DNA of 45,464 nt from Desulfocapsa sp. GTDB taxonomy: Bacteria; Desulfobacterota; Desulfobulbia; Desulfobulbales; Desulfocapsaceae. The stretch spans positions 1 to 45,464 of the forward strand of contig VMSP01000016.1 of assembly GCA_013792135.1 (NCBI GenBank), read 5' to 3'. The notes beneath the pieces were generated by a model, which saw nothing but the letters and a program-made list of their open reading frames with translations, was not told the DNA's origin and made no database searches. Position numbers and translations under genes: made by a program. This document shows, piece after piece, positions 24,786 to 37,000 of the stretch (the stretch's first letter is position 1; each line of letters starts with the position of its first letter).

Positions 24786-26843
24786 CTATTGTGGTTTGCT
24801 CAGGATCGCAGGCATAAAGAAGAGCCAGGGGGAGCCGAATTTTGCCTTAAGGCTGACTCCGGAAAAGGCAGCCCAGCCATTGAATGAGATATACCAGTTG
24901 CCCGCCTGTGGATTATTGATGATAATACTTTCTGTAGTAGAGTCGGACCAAGATCTGTAGTCCCAGGTATCCGTAGTGGGTTGGGAACCGTAGCGGGCAT
25001 AGAGATCGGCATCACCGGTGCCGCCCCAGGTTTGAACAGTTAGAGAGCGTGTACCAGTGGGGACAGCGATATAATAATCGAGCATTTCATCTTGTGCGCC
25101 TGAGAGATTGCTTACGGTAACACCATTTTGTAATTCAATAACATCTGGCGTGTAATTTGCGATAACCGTCTTGCCTTCAGTCATTGAGACGGTGCATTCT
25201 GTGCTGGCTGTGGAGTCACATCCACTCCAGTTATTAAAGGTTGCAATGCCGGAGGTAGATGGTGCAGTCAGTGTGATGTCTGTGTCTGGCGTAATACCGC
25301 TTTCACTGTAATTAGTCGTTCCTGAGTAGATTACGGGATTGCCGGTAATGGCAACACTGGACGCACCGGAGGAGTTTACATTGAGGGTGTAGGATGGCGC
25401 TGTCATGAAATTTGCAGCCTCTAATACATTAATCCTCTTTTTTGTTACAGGACAGTTACCGTCCGTAATAGATAATCCTGTAGCCTGGAAGGCGCTAAGG
25501 ATATCTGCCACACTGGCATCTGGCCGTTGTTGTTTGAGCAATGCCCATGTGCCAGTTACATGGGGCGTTGCCATTGAGGTACCATTCCAGCTTGTATAAG
25601 CACTATCAGGAATTGACGAATTGATAGTTGAGCCAGGGGCAAAAAGACTCATAAAGGTTGCGCTGTTTGAATACCCGGCAACGTTATCTACGTCATCAGT
25701 GGCTCCGACGCTTATTGCGGATGATATGCAGGCGGGAGCACTGATTGAGCCACAATAGCCATCGTTGCCTGAGGCAATGATAGTAGCAATACCTGCGGCT
25801 CGTAAATTATCAATACTTGCTTTAAGTGAGTTCGTGTCACAATAACTGCTATATTTACCGTCGCCAAGGCTCATATTTACAGATGCAATAGTATAGGTGT
25901 CTCTTAATTCATAAATTCGTTCAAGGCCCTTCATCTGATCACTGGTATAGGATAATGCACAAGGTGATTTCCCAACACCACACAGATCCTCGTTGTCGAA
26001 TCGTGAAAAAACCTGCACTGCTATGATATCAGCTTCCGGAGCAACTCCAGGGCCGGGAGACCCGCTGATAGATTGCCTGCCTCCAGCAATGCCTGCCACA
26101 TGGGTGCCGTGATCACACTTCCCTGCTGGACAAATCCCGCTGATATATGGTATGGCAGAGTCATTCACGGTTGATTCCGTCACGCCCCCAGGACATATTG
26201 TTGTACTGCTATATGCTAAATAATTCGTTGAATAACAGGCCTCTGAGACCACACTTCCGGAGAGGAACGGATGAAGCTTGTCAACTCCTGTATCCAGGAC
26301 AGCGATGGTGATCCCGGTGCCTTTAATATTGGAAGAATGTAAATTGGAGGCCCCTATGCGGGGAATACTCAGATCAAGAGTAGGGGCACTCAGCGTATCC
26401 TCTTGCACTTGTAGAATATCTGGAGATGCAAGAAGAGCATCTAAGGTTGCGCTGTCAACTGTCATTGAGAGATAAGGCGTATATCTAAACTTGTAACTAT
26501 TCAGTACTCTATGTCCTGCCAAACCCCTTAGCACAGACTCTTGCGCAGAATCTATTTGACCCATCTGCTTAATCGCCGGAGCAGATAATGTATCTGCCAT
26601 GGGCTGAAATGCCTGCGTTGTTTTAACCCTGACAATAATCCTGACAGATCCATCCTTGTTAGCCTTTGCCGCAAGGGTTTTATTTTCAGGGCTATTTTTT
26701 TCCTCAACAAGAGTATTGCTGACGGCATAAACATCAGACGATACGATTGGCGACAAAGAAGCTGTTAACAACAACAGGCCCAATATCGCAGACAGCATAC
26801 CGTTCCGCTTTATTTTTTGGAGGAAGGTTTGTGAGAACTTCAT
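24786..26843 (-). CDS. Secreted subtilisin-like (S8) serine protease with PPC domain
   Basis: A 685-residue exported protease. The signal peptide (residues 1-40) is followed by an inhibitor-I9-like propeptide. The catalytic triad is in order: Asp in GITIAVLDTGVDKLHPFL, His in CDHGTHVAGIAGG and Ser in WNGTSMATPHVTG. C-terminal to it are a bacterial beta-repeat (NWSGCDSTASTECTVSMTEGKTVIANY) and a pre-peptidase C-terminal (PPC) domain (DLYARYG...WYISFNGW), common in secreted proteases. It is inserted between kdsA and kdsC, breaking the usual Kdo gene order, and its coding sequence reads as more AT-rich than its neighbours. It was probably acquired separately. Confidence 0.93.
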   Translation of the reverse strand: MKFSQTFLQKIKRNGMLSAILGLLLLTASLSPIVSSDVYAVSNTLVEEKNSPENKTLAAKANKDGSVRIIVRVKTTQAFQPMADTLSAPAIKQMGQIDSAQESVLRGLAGHRVLNSYKFRYTPYLSMTVDSATLDALLASPDILQVQEDTLSAPTLDLSIPRIGASNLHSSNIKGTGITIAVLDTGVDKLHPFLSGSVVSEACYSTNYLAYSSTTICPGGVTESTVNDSAIPYISGICPAGKCDHGTHVAGIAGGRQSISGSPGPGVAPEADIIAVQVFSRFDNEDLCGVGKSPCALSYTSDQMKGLERIYELRDTYTIASVNMSLGDGKYSSYCDTNSLKASIDNLRAAGIATIIASGNDGYCGSISAPACISSAISVGATDDVDNVAGYSNSATFMSLFAPGSTINSSIPDSAYTSWNGTSMATPHVTGTWALLKQQRPDASVADILSAFQATGLSITDGNCPVTKKRINVLEAANFMTAPSYTLNVNSSGASSVAITGNPVIYSGTTNYSESGITPDTDITLTAPSTSGIATFNNWSGCDSTASTECTVSMTEGKTVIANYTPDVIELQNGVTVSNLSGAQDEMLDYYIAVPTGTRSLTVQTWGGTGDADLYARYGSQPTTDTWDYRSWSDSTTESIIINNPQAGNWYISFNGWAAFSGVSLKAKFGSPWLFFMPAILSKPQ

Positions 26844-26932
26844 GGCGTAATCTCGAGTTTTTCTGTGACTCTGCCTGGTTCTATTTTTTACGCAGAATTT
26901 GCTGGGAGATTAAAAAGTAAAAGGACTGAAAA

Positions 26933-27784
26933 TTAAAATCCCTGGCATACCTGTCGAATCTGCACCAGTTGGGTCAGGATTTCTTCAATCTGATCAAGGG
27001 CTATGGAATTGGGTCCGTCACAGAGGGCTTTGTCCGGATCTGGATGGACTTCCATGAAGAGACCGTCAATACCGGCAGCAACTGCGGCCCGGCTGAGCGG
27101 GGCGATGAACTCTCTCTGGCCTCCGGAAGATGTGCCGGCACCTCCTGGTAGCTGTACAGAGTGGGTGGCGTCGTAGATCACCGGGCAGTTAAAGGAGCGC
27201 ATGATGGGCAGGGCGCGCATATCGACCACCAGATTATTGTAGCCAAAGCTTGCGCCCCGCTCGACCAGCATGATTTTTTTGCCGCCTGCCGCCCGGATCT
27301 TGTTCACACCATGTTCCATGTCCCAGGGAGAAACAAACTGTCCCTTTTTCAGGTTAATGGGTCGGCCTGTTCGGGCCACGGCGGTGAGGAGATCGGTCTG
27401 TCGGCAGAGAAAGGCGGGAATCTGGATGATGTCCAGAACCTCGGCCGCTGCCTCTACCTGGGATGTTTCGTGGACATCGGAGATTACCGGTACCTGCAGC
27501 TCTTCTTTGATGCGGGAAAGAATGGCCAGACCTTCTGTCAGGCCAGGACCCCGGTAGGAGGAAAGGGAGGTGCGGTTGGCCTTGTCAAAGGAGGCCTTGA
27601 AGACATAGGAGAGTCCGAGGCGGGCACAAATTTCCTGCATGGTGCCTGCCACTCTGCGGGCCATCTCTTCCGATTCGAGGGCGCAGGGCCCGGCGATGAG
27701 CAGCAGGGGTTGGCCGGAGCCGACCTGAATCAGGCCGCCACCCGGGGTGGCAATGGCAACCGGAGAGACGTTTTGGGCTGTCAT
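26933..27784 (-). CDS. kdsA: 3-deoxy-8-phosphooctulonate synthase KdsA
   Basis: A 283-residue aldolase that condenses arabinose-5-phosphate with phosphoenolpyruvate to Kdo-8-phosphate, the first committed step for the LPS core sugar. The family motifs LLIAGPCALESEEMA, FKASFDKANRTSLSSYRGPG, PVISDVHE, QIPAFLCRQTDLL and FIAPLSRAAVAAGIDGLFMEVHPDPDKALCDGPN are all present. It lies directly downstream of pyrG, a common arrangement. The inverted repeats at 27795-27887 lie between them, and no good ribosome site precedes the ATG. Confidence 0.95.
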   Translation of the reverse strand: MTAQNVSPVAIATPGGGLIQVGSGQPLLLIAGPCALESEEMARRVAGTMQEICARLGLSYVFKASFDKANRTSLSSYRGPGLTEGLAILSRIKEELQVPVISDVHETSQVEAAAEVLDIIQIPAFLCRQTDLLTAVARTGRPINLKKGQFVSPWDMEHGVNKIRAAGGKKIMLVERGASFGYNNLVVDMRALPIMRSFNCPVIYDATHSVQLPGGAGTSSGGQREFIAPLSRAAVAAGIDGLFMEVHPDPDKALCDGPNSIALDQIEEILTQLVQIRQVCQGF

Positions 27785-27794
27785 TGGCCGCTGT

Positions 27795-29605
<1,811 letters not shown>

Positions 29606-29686
29606 TTACTTGTTTTTCAACCTTGCCGTAACTATTTTGTCCCTTGTCGAGAATGATTCTTATAAATTGATTCCCTGGAGGATGTC

Positions 29687-30736
29687 ATGACTTTAATTTT
29701 AGCTTTTTTGGCTGTGTCGTTGATGAGTGTGGTTTGTGTTACGCCGATGATAGCAGAAGAACAGCGGGAGGTGGCCATCTTTGGCGGCGGTTGTTTCTGG
29801 TGCATGGAGCCGCCTTTTGAGGAACTGGAAGGGGTCCTTGAGGTTACGGCCGGCTATGCCGGCGGCAGCAGGGAGACCGCGGATTATCAGCAGGTGAGCA
29901 GTGGTCGGACCGATCATTATGAGGCGGTGATGGTGATTTATGATCCTGCGAAGGTTTCTTATGGGCAGTTGCTGGAGGTATTCTGGCATCAGATTGATCC
30001 TACCGATGGTGGCGGCCAGTTTGCCGATCGTGGCTCTCAGTATAAGACGGCCATCTTCTATCAGGATGAGGACCAGAGGGATTTGGCTGAGAAATCCAAG
30101 GCAGATCTTGCGGCCTCCGGTCTTTTCTCAGGACCTATTGCCACCCGGATCCTGCCGGCAGCCCCTTTTTATGAGGCTGAGGAGCATCATCAGGATTATT
30201 ACCGCAAGAATTACAGCCATTATGCGGCCTACAAGGAAGGCTCCGGTAGAAAAGCTTTTCTAGAAAAGGCATGGCCGCCAAAAGGGCAGCAGCTGAAAAA
30301 AGAGTATGTGAAGCCAGCCGACGAAGAATTGCGCCGCCGCCTCACCCCACTGCAGTATGAAGTGACCCGGAAAGAGGGTACTGAGCCGGCTTTTCATAAT
30401 GAATACTGGGATAATAAAGAGCAGGGGATCTATGTGGATGTGGTCTCCGGTGAGCCGCTTTTCAGCTCCAGGGACAAGTTTGATTCAGGGACAGGCTGGC
30501 CCAGTTTTACCAAGCCCCTTGAGGCAAAAAACGTGGTGGAGAAAAAGGATCGCAGTTTTTTCACGGTGCGGACCGAGATCCGCAGTGTCCATGGTGACTC
30601 GCATCTGGGGCATGTCTTTGACGATGGGCCACCTCCAACGGGCCTGCGGTATTGTATGAATTCCGCCGCCCTGCGTTTTGTTCCGCAGGCAAAACTGGAA
30701 GAAGAGGGGTATGCCGAGTATCGGGACAGTTTGTAG
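29687..30736 (+). CDS. msrAB: Bifunctional methionine sulfoxide reductase MsrA/MsrB
   Basis: A fused enzyme that repairs both S- and R-methionine sulfoxides. A hydrophobic N-terminal segment (residues 1-22) suggests export or membrane attachment, so it probably acts in the periplasm. The MsrA domain has the catalytic Cys in [12 protein letters not shown] (C36), and the MsrB domain has [11 protein letters not shown] with catalytic Cys. The structural zinc CxxC pairs seen in many MsrB proteins were not seen. The start has ggagg six bases upstream. A hairpin terminator follows at 30755. Confidence 0.95.
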   Translation: MTLILAFLAVSLMSVVCVTPMIAEEQREVAIFGGGCFWCMEPPFEELEGVLEVTAGYAGGSRETADYQQVSSGRTDHYEAVMVIYDPAKVSYGQLLEVFWHQIDPTDGGGQFADRGSQYKTAIFYQDEDQRDLAEKSKADLAASGLFSGPIATRILPAAPFYEAEEHHQDYYRKNYSHYAAYKEGSGRKAFLEKAWPPKGQQLKKEYVKPADEELRRRLTPLQYEVTRKEGTEPAFHNEYWDNKEQGIYVDVVSGEPLFSSRDKFDSGTGWPSFTKPLEAKNVVEKKDRSFFTVRTEIRSVHGDSHLGHVFDDGPPPTGLRYCMNSAALRFVPQAKLEEEGYAEYRDSL

Positions 30737-30754
30737 CGACGCGAATGTAAGATG

Positions 30755-30797
30755 GCTTGATGATCTCGTAATGATTGCGGGACATCAAGCATTTTTT
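30755..30797 (+). terminator. Intrinsic terminator after msrAB
   Basis: gcttgatg (30755-30762) and catcaagc (30783-30790) form an 8-bp stem with a 20-base loop, followed by attttttg. It lies 19 bp after the msrAB stop and would separate it from the downstream dehydratase-like gene. Confidence 0.6.
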
Positions 30798-30981
30798 GTT
30801 TTGTAGCATCTTCTTCAGAATATCCGGAAAATCCATGAATGCGCCAATTGCTATCGGAATTTCCTATTTGACTAATAGCTACTTGTCGGCAATATTTCGC
30901 CCTTTGATCTTGCTTGTTCACAGTTTAATAAACAATGTCGGAAGAACTTTTTCTGACAAAAATTGAGAAGAGGGGCCAATA

Positions 30982-32277
30982 ATGAATGCTGAGTCTTTTG
31001 AGATAAAAGCCTATCCTGAGATGTGGAAGGATCTGGGGATGGATGTGGAGCGCTTTGACAAGATGCGGTTGATGCTGGGCGAGATCTATCGTAAGACCTA
31101 TCTGACCCAGAAAAACCGTCCAGTAAAGATGGCTTATTTTGATGACATGGTTGCAGAGATTCACGGTGGGCGGATTAAGGAGATTCTTGCAGCTAGGGCG
31201 GAAGGGCATCCTGTTATTGGCACTTTTTGTGTCTACATCCCGGAAGAGGTGGTTCTGGCGGCAGGTGGGATCTGTGTCGGGTTATGTGGTGGTTCTCAAG
31301 GCTCAGTCCCTGATGCCGAAAAGATCCTGCCCCGTAATATCTGCCCCATGGTAAAGTCTGCCTTTGGCTTCAAGGCCGGCCGAATCTGTCCCTATTTTCA
31401 GGCGGTTGATTTTGTCTATGGGGAGACCACCTGTGATGCCAAGAAGAAGACCTGGGAGATCCTTGACACCATGGTTCCCACCTATGTCATGGAGATTCCG
31501 CAGATGAAAAAACAGTCTGACCGGGATATGTGGCTTAGTGAGGTGAAGGAGTTCAAGGCCAAAGTGGAGGAGGTAGCAGGCAAGGAGGTGACGGTCGAGG
31601 GGTTAAAGAAGGCGGTCAAGGTGATGAACGGCAAACGGCGAGCCCTGCAACGGCTCAACACCCTGCGTCATACCAAGCCGACTCCGATCTCCGGCAAGGA
31701 TGTGCTGCTGGTGGAACAGATCGCCTTTTATGATGAGCCGGTGCGTTTTGCTTCTCAAGTCAATGAGTTATGCGATGAACTTGAACTGCGGATCGCGGCC
31801 GGTGAGGCGGTACCGAGTAAAGAAGCGGTCAGGGTTATGGTGGCCGGAGTACCGATGGCCCTGCCCAACTGGAAGCTGCATCATCTGGTGGAAGGGGCCG
31901 GGGCAGTCATTGTCAATGAAGAGAGCTGCATCGGTACCCGCTATTACAAGGATCTGATGGCGGAGGATGGCAAGGACATGGAGACCATCCTCTCCGATCT
32001 GACTAAGCGATACATGAACATTGACTGTTCCTGTTTCACCCCTAATAACGAACGGATTGAGCAGGTGCTCAAGGAGTTCCGTGAATCCGGAGCCGATGGC
32101 ATCATCCATTATTCGTTGCAGTTCTGTCATACCTATAACATTGAGGAGATCCGCATCCGTGAGGCCTGTGTCAGGGAGGGGATTCCCTACATGTTCATCG
32201 AGTCGGACTACTCGCCCGAAGATGTGGGGCAGATTCAGACCCGTGTTGAGGCTTTTCTTGAGCAGATCCGTGGATAA
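30982..32277 (+). CDS. 2-hydroxyacyl-CoA dehydratase-family / double-cubane cluster protein
   Basis: A 431-residue protein related to HgdB/FldB-type subunits. GHPVIGTFCVYIPEEVVLAAGGICVGLCGG, CPMVKSAFGFKAGRICPYFQAVDFVYGETTCDAKKK and the C-terminal QFCHTYNIEEIRIREAC are the family's Cys-rich regions, consistent with iron-sulfur clusters. A single subunit next to an ATPase activator, and not the two-subunit dehydratase, is the arrangement of double-cubane cluster proteins, which reduce small molecules in ATP-dependent steps. The true substrate cannot be assigned. It has a ribosome site, gaggggcc. The activator gene starts 22 bp downstream. Confidence 0.85.
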   Translation: MNAESFEIKAYPEMWKDLGMDVERFDKMRLMLGEIYRKTYLTQKNRPVKMAYFDDMVAEIHGGRIKEILAARAEGHPVIGTFCVYIPEEVVLAAGGICVGLCGGSQGSVPDAEKILPRNICPMVKSAFGFKAGRICPYFQAVDFVYGETTCDAKKKTWEILDTMVPTYVMEIPQMKKQSDRDMWLSEVKEFKAKVEEVAGKEVTVEGLKKAVKVMNGKRRALQRLNTLRHTKPTPISGKDVLLVEQIAFYDEPVRFASQVNELCDELELRIAAGEAVPSKEAVRVMVAGVPMALPNWKLHHLVEGAGAVIVNEESCIGTRYYKDLMAEDGKDMETILSDLTKRYMNIDCSCFTPNNERIEQVLKEFRESGADGIIHYSLQFCHTYNIEEIRIREACVREGIPYMFIESDYSPEDVGQIQTRVEAFLEQIRG

Positions 32278-32299
32278 AACCCAAGTAGCAGAGGGGAAA

Positions 32300-33061
32300 A
32301 TGTTTGTCGGAATTGATCTGGGGTCGCGGGCCATCAAGGTTGCCGCCTGGCAAGGAGGCAATTTGGTTGATTTCAAGATCAGGGAAAGTGGTTTTGAACC
32401 GCATCGGCAGGTAGAGGAGATGATCCTGGAGTATCAACCTTGCTCTGTTCTGGCAACCGGTTATGGCCGTCATCTGGTGAAAGAGTATTTTGCCTATGAG
32501 GTGATTACCGAGATCAAGGCCCATGCCCTTGGGATTCATGCCCTCTTGCCTGAGGCAACAACCGTTGTTGATATCGGCGGCCAGGATTCCAAGGTGATTT
32601 CTCTGAACGCCAAAGGACAGGTGGTAAATTTTCAGATGAACGATAAGTGTGCCGCCGGCACCGGCCGTTTCCTTGAGATCATGGCTGTCTCTCTGGCCTA
32701 TCCTCTGGGGGAGTTCGGCCCGGCGGCACTCGATTCAGATAAGGAGGTGCAGATCAACTCCATGTGTACGGTATTTGCTGAATCAGAGGTCATCTCTATG
32801 AAAAACAGAGGGGTACCCCGGCAGCATATTGCCAGAGCCGTACATGCCTCGGTTGCCGACCGGATTGTCTCCATGCTCAACCGGGTTGGCTACGGTGAGA
32901 CTATTGCCTTTTCCGGTGGCGTGGCCAATAACCCCTGCATCGTGGAGATGGTGCGCCGGAGGTTGGAGAATGTGCAGGTTATCGTTCCGGAAAATCCCAG
33001 TATCATAGGTGCTCTCGGCGCCTCGCTTCATGCTCAAAGTCAGGGGCGGGCAACAGAGTAA
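32300..33061 (+). CDS. Acyl-CoA dehydratase activase (BadF/BcrA/HgdC-type ATPase)
   Basis: A 253-residue ASKHA-fold ATPase. MFVGIDLGSRAIKVA forms phosphate loop 1 and TVVDIGGQDSKVI loop 2. The [4Fe-4S]-bridging Cys are in NDKCAAGTGRF (C117) and NSMCTVFAES (C156), one per subunit of the dimer. It couples ATP hydrolysis to low-potential electron transfer into the partner protein encoded just upstream. The ATG at 32300 has agagggg upstream. The frame is open further upstream, but that region lies within the partner gene. Confidence 0.92.
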   Translation: MFVGIDLGSRAIKVAAWQGGNLVDFKIRESGFEPHRQVEEMILEYQPCSVLATGYGRHLVKEYFAYEVITEIKAHALGIHALLPEATTVVDIGGQDSKVISLNAKGQVVNFQMNDKCAAGTGRFLEIMAVSLAYPLGEFGPAALDSDKEVQINSMCTVFAESEVISMKNRGVPRQHIARAVHASVADRIVSMLNRVGYGETIAFSGGVANNPCIVEMVRRRLENVQVIVPENPSIIGALGASLHAQSQGRATE

Positions 33062-33169
33062 AGGTCTTTTGGATCAATGAAAGCGCAACCTCTTCAAGTT
33101 TGCACCTTGTTCGACGGCATGTAATCTCTCATTCTCATGACACTCTTTTGAGAGAGGTCTGAAGTTTTG

Positions 33170-34000
33170 CTAAAGCCCTTTGTTTTTTTGGTAAATCATT
33201 ACCGGCTGGCCAATCAGTCTTTCCAGGGGCTGGACATCGTAGCTGCCTTTTCGGAGAGAGGAAAAAAGGGTGTTCAGTTCATTCTTCCAGTAGGTTGCCA
33301 TTGCTTCTTTTTTCGGAGCAATGTCATGGAGGAGAAGAATGTCTCTTGCTTTGAGTTTTTGCAGGACGCGCTGGGCCAGGTTTGTGATCTTCTTGTTTCC
33401 CTGATCAAAAATCCGACAGCTGAAGGTGACGGTTACCAGATCTTCATCGAGCAGTACCTGTCTCAGACGTGAATTGCTTATCCCGGCCGGTGGGCGGAAG
33501 GCAAGGGATTGAATTCCTGATTGTTTTAACACTTCCTGGGTTTGATGAATATCCTGCTGTAATCTCTTTCGACTTCTCAACATCAGCAGATTGTCATGCT
33601 GCCAGGAATGATTGCCGATGGTGTGCCCTTGGGCAAGAATGTCGGCAATGAGATCTGGATGTCGTGCTGCTTTTTCACCGACCACAAAGAAGGTGGCTTT
33701 GAGTTGATAGCGGGCCAACAGTTCGAGCACTATTGGTGTGGAAGAGGGAGAGGGGCCGTCATCAAAGGTGAGGGCTACTCCTTTGCTGCCGGTGACGCTT
33801 CTGCTGATTATGGGGAGGAAAAAGCCGACCTGTGGGAAAAACGGTGCCGCAAGGCAGAGTATCAGAAAGAGAAACAGGGGGAGTGTGGCGAGCCAGGGAT
33901 CGAAAAACAAGAGCAGGACGGCAAGCAGAAAGGCAGTAAATCCGATTTTTTCTGCTGGAGAAAGAGAGCCTTTCTGTTCTCTATTTGTTGGTCGTGTCAT
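33170..34000 (-). CDS. Polysaccharide deacetylase (NodB-type)
   Basis: 276 residues with a membrane-anchoring N-terminal pair of hydrophobic segments (residues 15-70). The NodB homology domain follows: ALTFDDGPS (catalytic Asp and metal Asp), TFFVVGEKA, IGNHSWQHDNL (metal His) and FRPPAG. All motifs needed for a metal-dependent N- or O-deacetylase are present. It is the last gene of the lipid-like cluster and overlaps the exporter by 20 bases. It may deacetylate a sugar on the exported product, alongside the glycosyltransferase. Confidence 0.88.
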   Translation of the reverse strand: MTRPTNREQKGSLSPAEKIGFTAFLLAVLLLFFDPWLATLPLFLFLILCLAAPFFPQVGFFLPIISRSVTGSKGVALTFDDGPSPSSTPIVLELLARYQLKATFFVVGEKAARHPDLIADILAQGHTIGNHSWQHDNLLMLRSRKRLQQDIHQTQEVLKQSGIQSLAFRPPAGISNSRLRQVLLDEDLVTVTFSCRIFDQGNKKITNLAQRVLQKLKARDILLLHDIAPKKEAMATYWKNELNTLFSSLRKGSYDVQPLERLIGQPVMIYQKNKGL

Positions 34001-37000
34001 CTTTTTCAGCTCGCCCGATCATCCAGACCAGTTCACTATTTCCTGGTGACACCATGTTGGTTTCAACAACTAAACCGGCCTCGGTCATGAGTCCAGCCAT
34101 TCTTTCTGAAGAACGGTACCAGGGCTTGCTTCCTGAAAACTTGATCCTGTAATCTTCAAGCAGCCAGGAGCTGGACCGAGAAGTCTCCGGCTGAATGGCA
34201 TAACGTATCACCACTATGCCGCCTGGCGCAAGGGCCTGGAAGCAGTTAGTGAAAAGAGTCATCATTGTTTCGTCGTCCAGATAATGGAGCATATCCAGCA
34301 GCAGCACAAGATCAGCTGGCCTGGCAAGAGCAGGCAGGTTGGGCGCGCCATCCTGAAGGATTGTTCCTCTTTCTCCCATGGCAAGGGCTGCCACTCTTAC
34401 TCGTTCCGGATCGGGATCCATGGCAATGATTTTCGCCTGCGGAAAATATTCCAGACACCAACAGCCGGGAACTCCATAGCCGCAGCCGATATCAAGGATT
34501 ATCTTGATATCGGCTTTATATTCTGCCAGAAGTGCTGCCAGATCATCAAATATGGGGTCGAATTTCAGCTTGAAACGGGCAAACATCTTTGGATATGCTT
34601 CCATGAGACGATAGCGGGCCAGAATGAGCTGGGAAAGGGATTGTTCTGTAACTGTCCGTTTTTCTTCGAAAAAAAAGGCCTGCAACATGGGAGGTAGAAG
34701 GAGAAAAGCGCCGAGCAGTGAATAACCGATGCCCAGCAAGGAAGTGATCCCAATACTGCGCAACAGGGAATGTTCGGCAAAACAGAGCACACCAAAGCCG
34801 ATGAGAGTAGATGTTGCTGCCATAAAAACTGCCATGCGTACCAGTTGGAATGCAGGGTGGTCGGGATTGCGGTATCGCTGGTGAGCCTTGACAAAGAAAA
34901 TGGAATAGTCGATGCCCATCCCCAGGATAATAATTGAGAGCATCAGACTGGGGATGTCCAGCGGATGGCCAATCAGTTTCATGGTTCCCAGGGTGCAGAT
35001 ATAGGAAAAGAGTGGGGGGAGCAGGGTAATGAGTGTCAGCTGCCAGCTCAGAAAAAAGACAAAGAGCAAGACGGCAATGCTTACGGCAATGATCCCTAAT
35101 ATTGTGGTAAAGGTGGTAAAGAGAATATTTGCCAGCTGTGCAGAAAAGAATGGGCTGTCAAAAATCTTGGCATCTTGACCATAACGATCAATAAAGTTTT
35201 GGCTGTTATATTTTTCCCCTGGAGAAAGAGTGATAAATTGGACCAGGCTGCCCTTCTTTTCCGATATTCCCATAAGCTGATAATAACGGGAAGGAATAAG
35301 AGAGGCGGTGGCTTGTAATGGTGACTGCAACACCCCCAGAAACTGATCAAAGGCATGCGGTGCAAAGCCCAGGGCAGCTCCGCTTGTCTCCAGTTCTTTT
35401 TGCAGTTTTGCTATTTTGTCCCTGCTCCAGAACTGCTTCCAGGCAGTCAGGTTGTCCCTGGTCCTCAGGGTGCCTGGAAATATCATTGATGGAACAAAGG
35501 CGGACTGGAGAATATCAGCCTTTCTATCGGCGTTGATTTTTTGGAGGATGATATCATTCTTCTGTTGGATCTCATCCATTGAATCCCCCCTAACCATCAA
35601 GAAAATTCTCTTACCCATATTTCCCCAGACGCTTGAAAACATTTGGTCGGCTGCCAGGGTCTCGCTACTCACCGTATTCATACTTTCCAGGCTGACATTA
35701 AATTGGGGATGAGCGAAAAAGAGCAAGACACATGCCAGGGCTACTGCGGATCCGGCGCCGATAGGTCCAGTACGATAGAGCCTGTCCACCAAGCCTTGCA
35801 GAGGGAGGCTCCGTTTTTGGGCCGGGGGTAAGGAAGGAGTGAGACGGGGAAAGATGGAGTGGACAAAAAGAAAGGAAAAAAGGACCCCCAAGGCCGTGAA
35901 CTGGCCTAATTGAACAAAAATGGGAAAGCCGCTGAAACAAAGAATGAGAAAAGCACCTATGGTGGTGAGGACAGTCAGTATGCCGACCGCATAGACTTCC
36001 CGTGATGCCTCTTTACCCTTTGTCTCTTGTGGACGATCAAGAAAGAGCAGGTAGGCGATACCGTGGTCGACGGTGATGGAGATAATGGCGCCGCCAAAGC
36101 CTAAGACCATGATGGAGATGGAATGATGAAACAGAGAAAAGACAAACAGGGCAGCCGCAGTACCGGCAAAGGCGGGCAGCAGAGCAAAGATACCGAGCAG
36201 AGGCCTGGGAAAGGCAAAGAACAGAAGCAGTCCAATACCCGCGGTTGAGAGCAGGAGGGCCAATTGGACGTCGTGGCGGATGATGCGTTCATTGTCCAGT
36301 GCGGCCCGATAGGCCCCCACTGGTGTGAGGGTGACGTTGATCTCACCGGGAGTATATTTATGGTCGAGATCTTTTGCGATCGTGGCCAGTAATGCTGAGA
36401 TCTGTTGAGCTGAAGCCGTGTCCGTGCCGGCAGTTCTGGGCCGTGCGGTTACCAGGAGGTGGCGGTTATCAGCCGAAAGAAGCTGGCCTTTATAGATCCT
36501 TGATTCCGTAGAGGGCGCCAGCAGTGCCATTTTTGCCATGACCGGTTCCATGAGGCCAAGGGGGTCTGCTGCCATAAATGTGGACTGGCCGATGCCTTCA
36601 AGGCTGCTCAGCTTCAGTAGGAGTTCATTCAGGCGTTGTTGGATGAACTCTTTTCCCAATCTGGGTGTGACCTCTTGCTCGAGTTCCTCTTGGGAGAACA
36701 TGATCGGCAGGTTGGTGACAATATGGAGGGCAAGATCAGGGAGCAGTTTACTGACTTCATTAATTCCCACTTCTGCAAAAAGGCCGCTTGCCCGGAGCTT
36801 CTGTTCAACGAGCTCTCCACATTCTATCAGAATGTTTGGATCATCCTTGTCAAGCGTGATGTCCACTGCAATCTGGTCGTGAATGGGATGGTTGGTAAAT
36901 ATTTCCAGGGCATCGCTGATCACGCTTTGATCAGACGGCAGAGAACGGACGACATCGGTATCGATATCCAGGCGAAGGATACCTATGGCAGCCGTGCCGA

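Noticed and set aside
33126-33156. Hairpin ctctca/tgagag between activase and deacetylase
   Set aside because: Loop is long and no T run follows on either strand, so it was not called a terminator.
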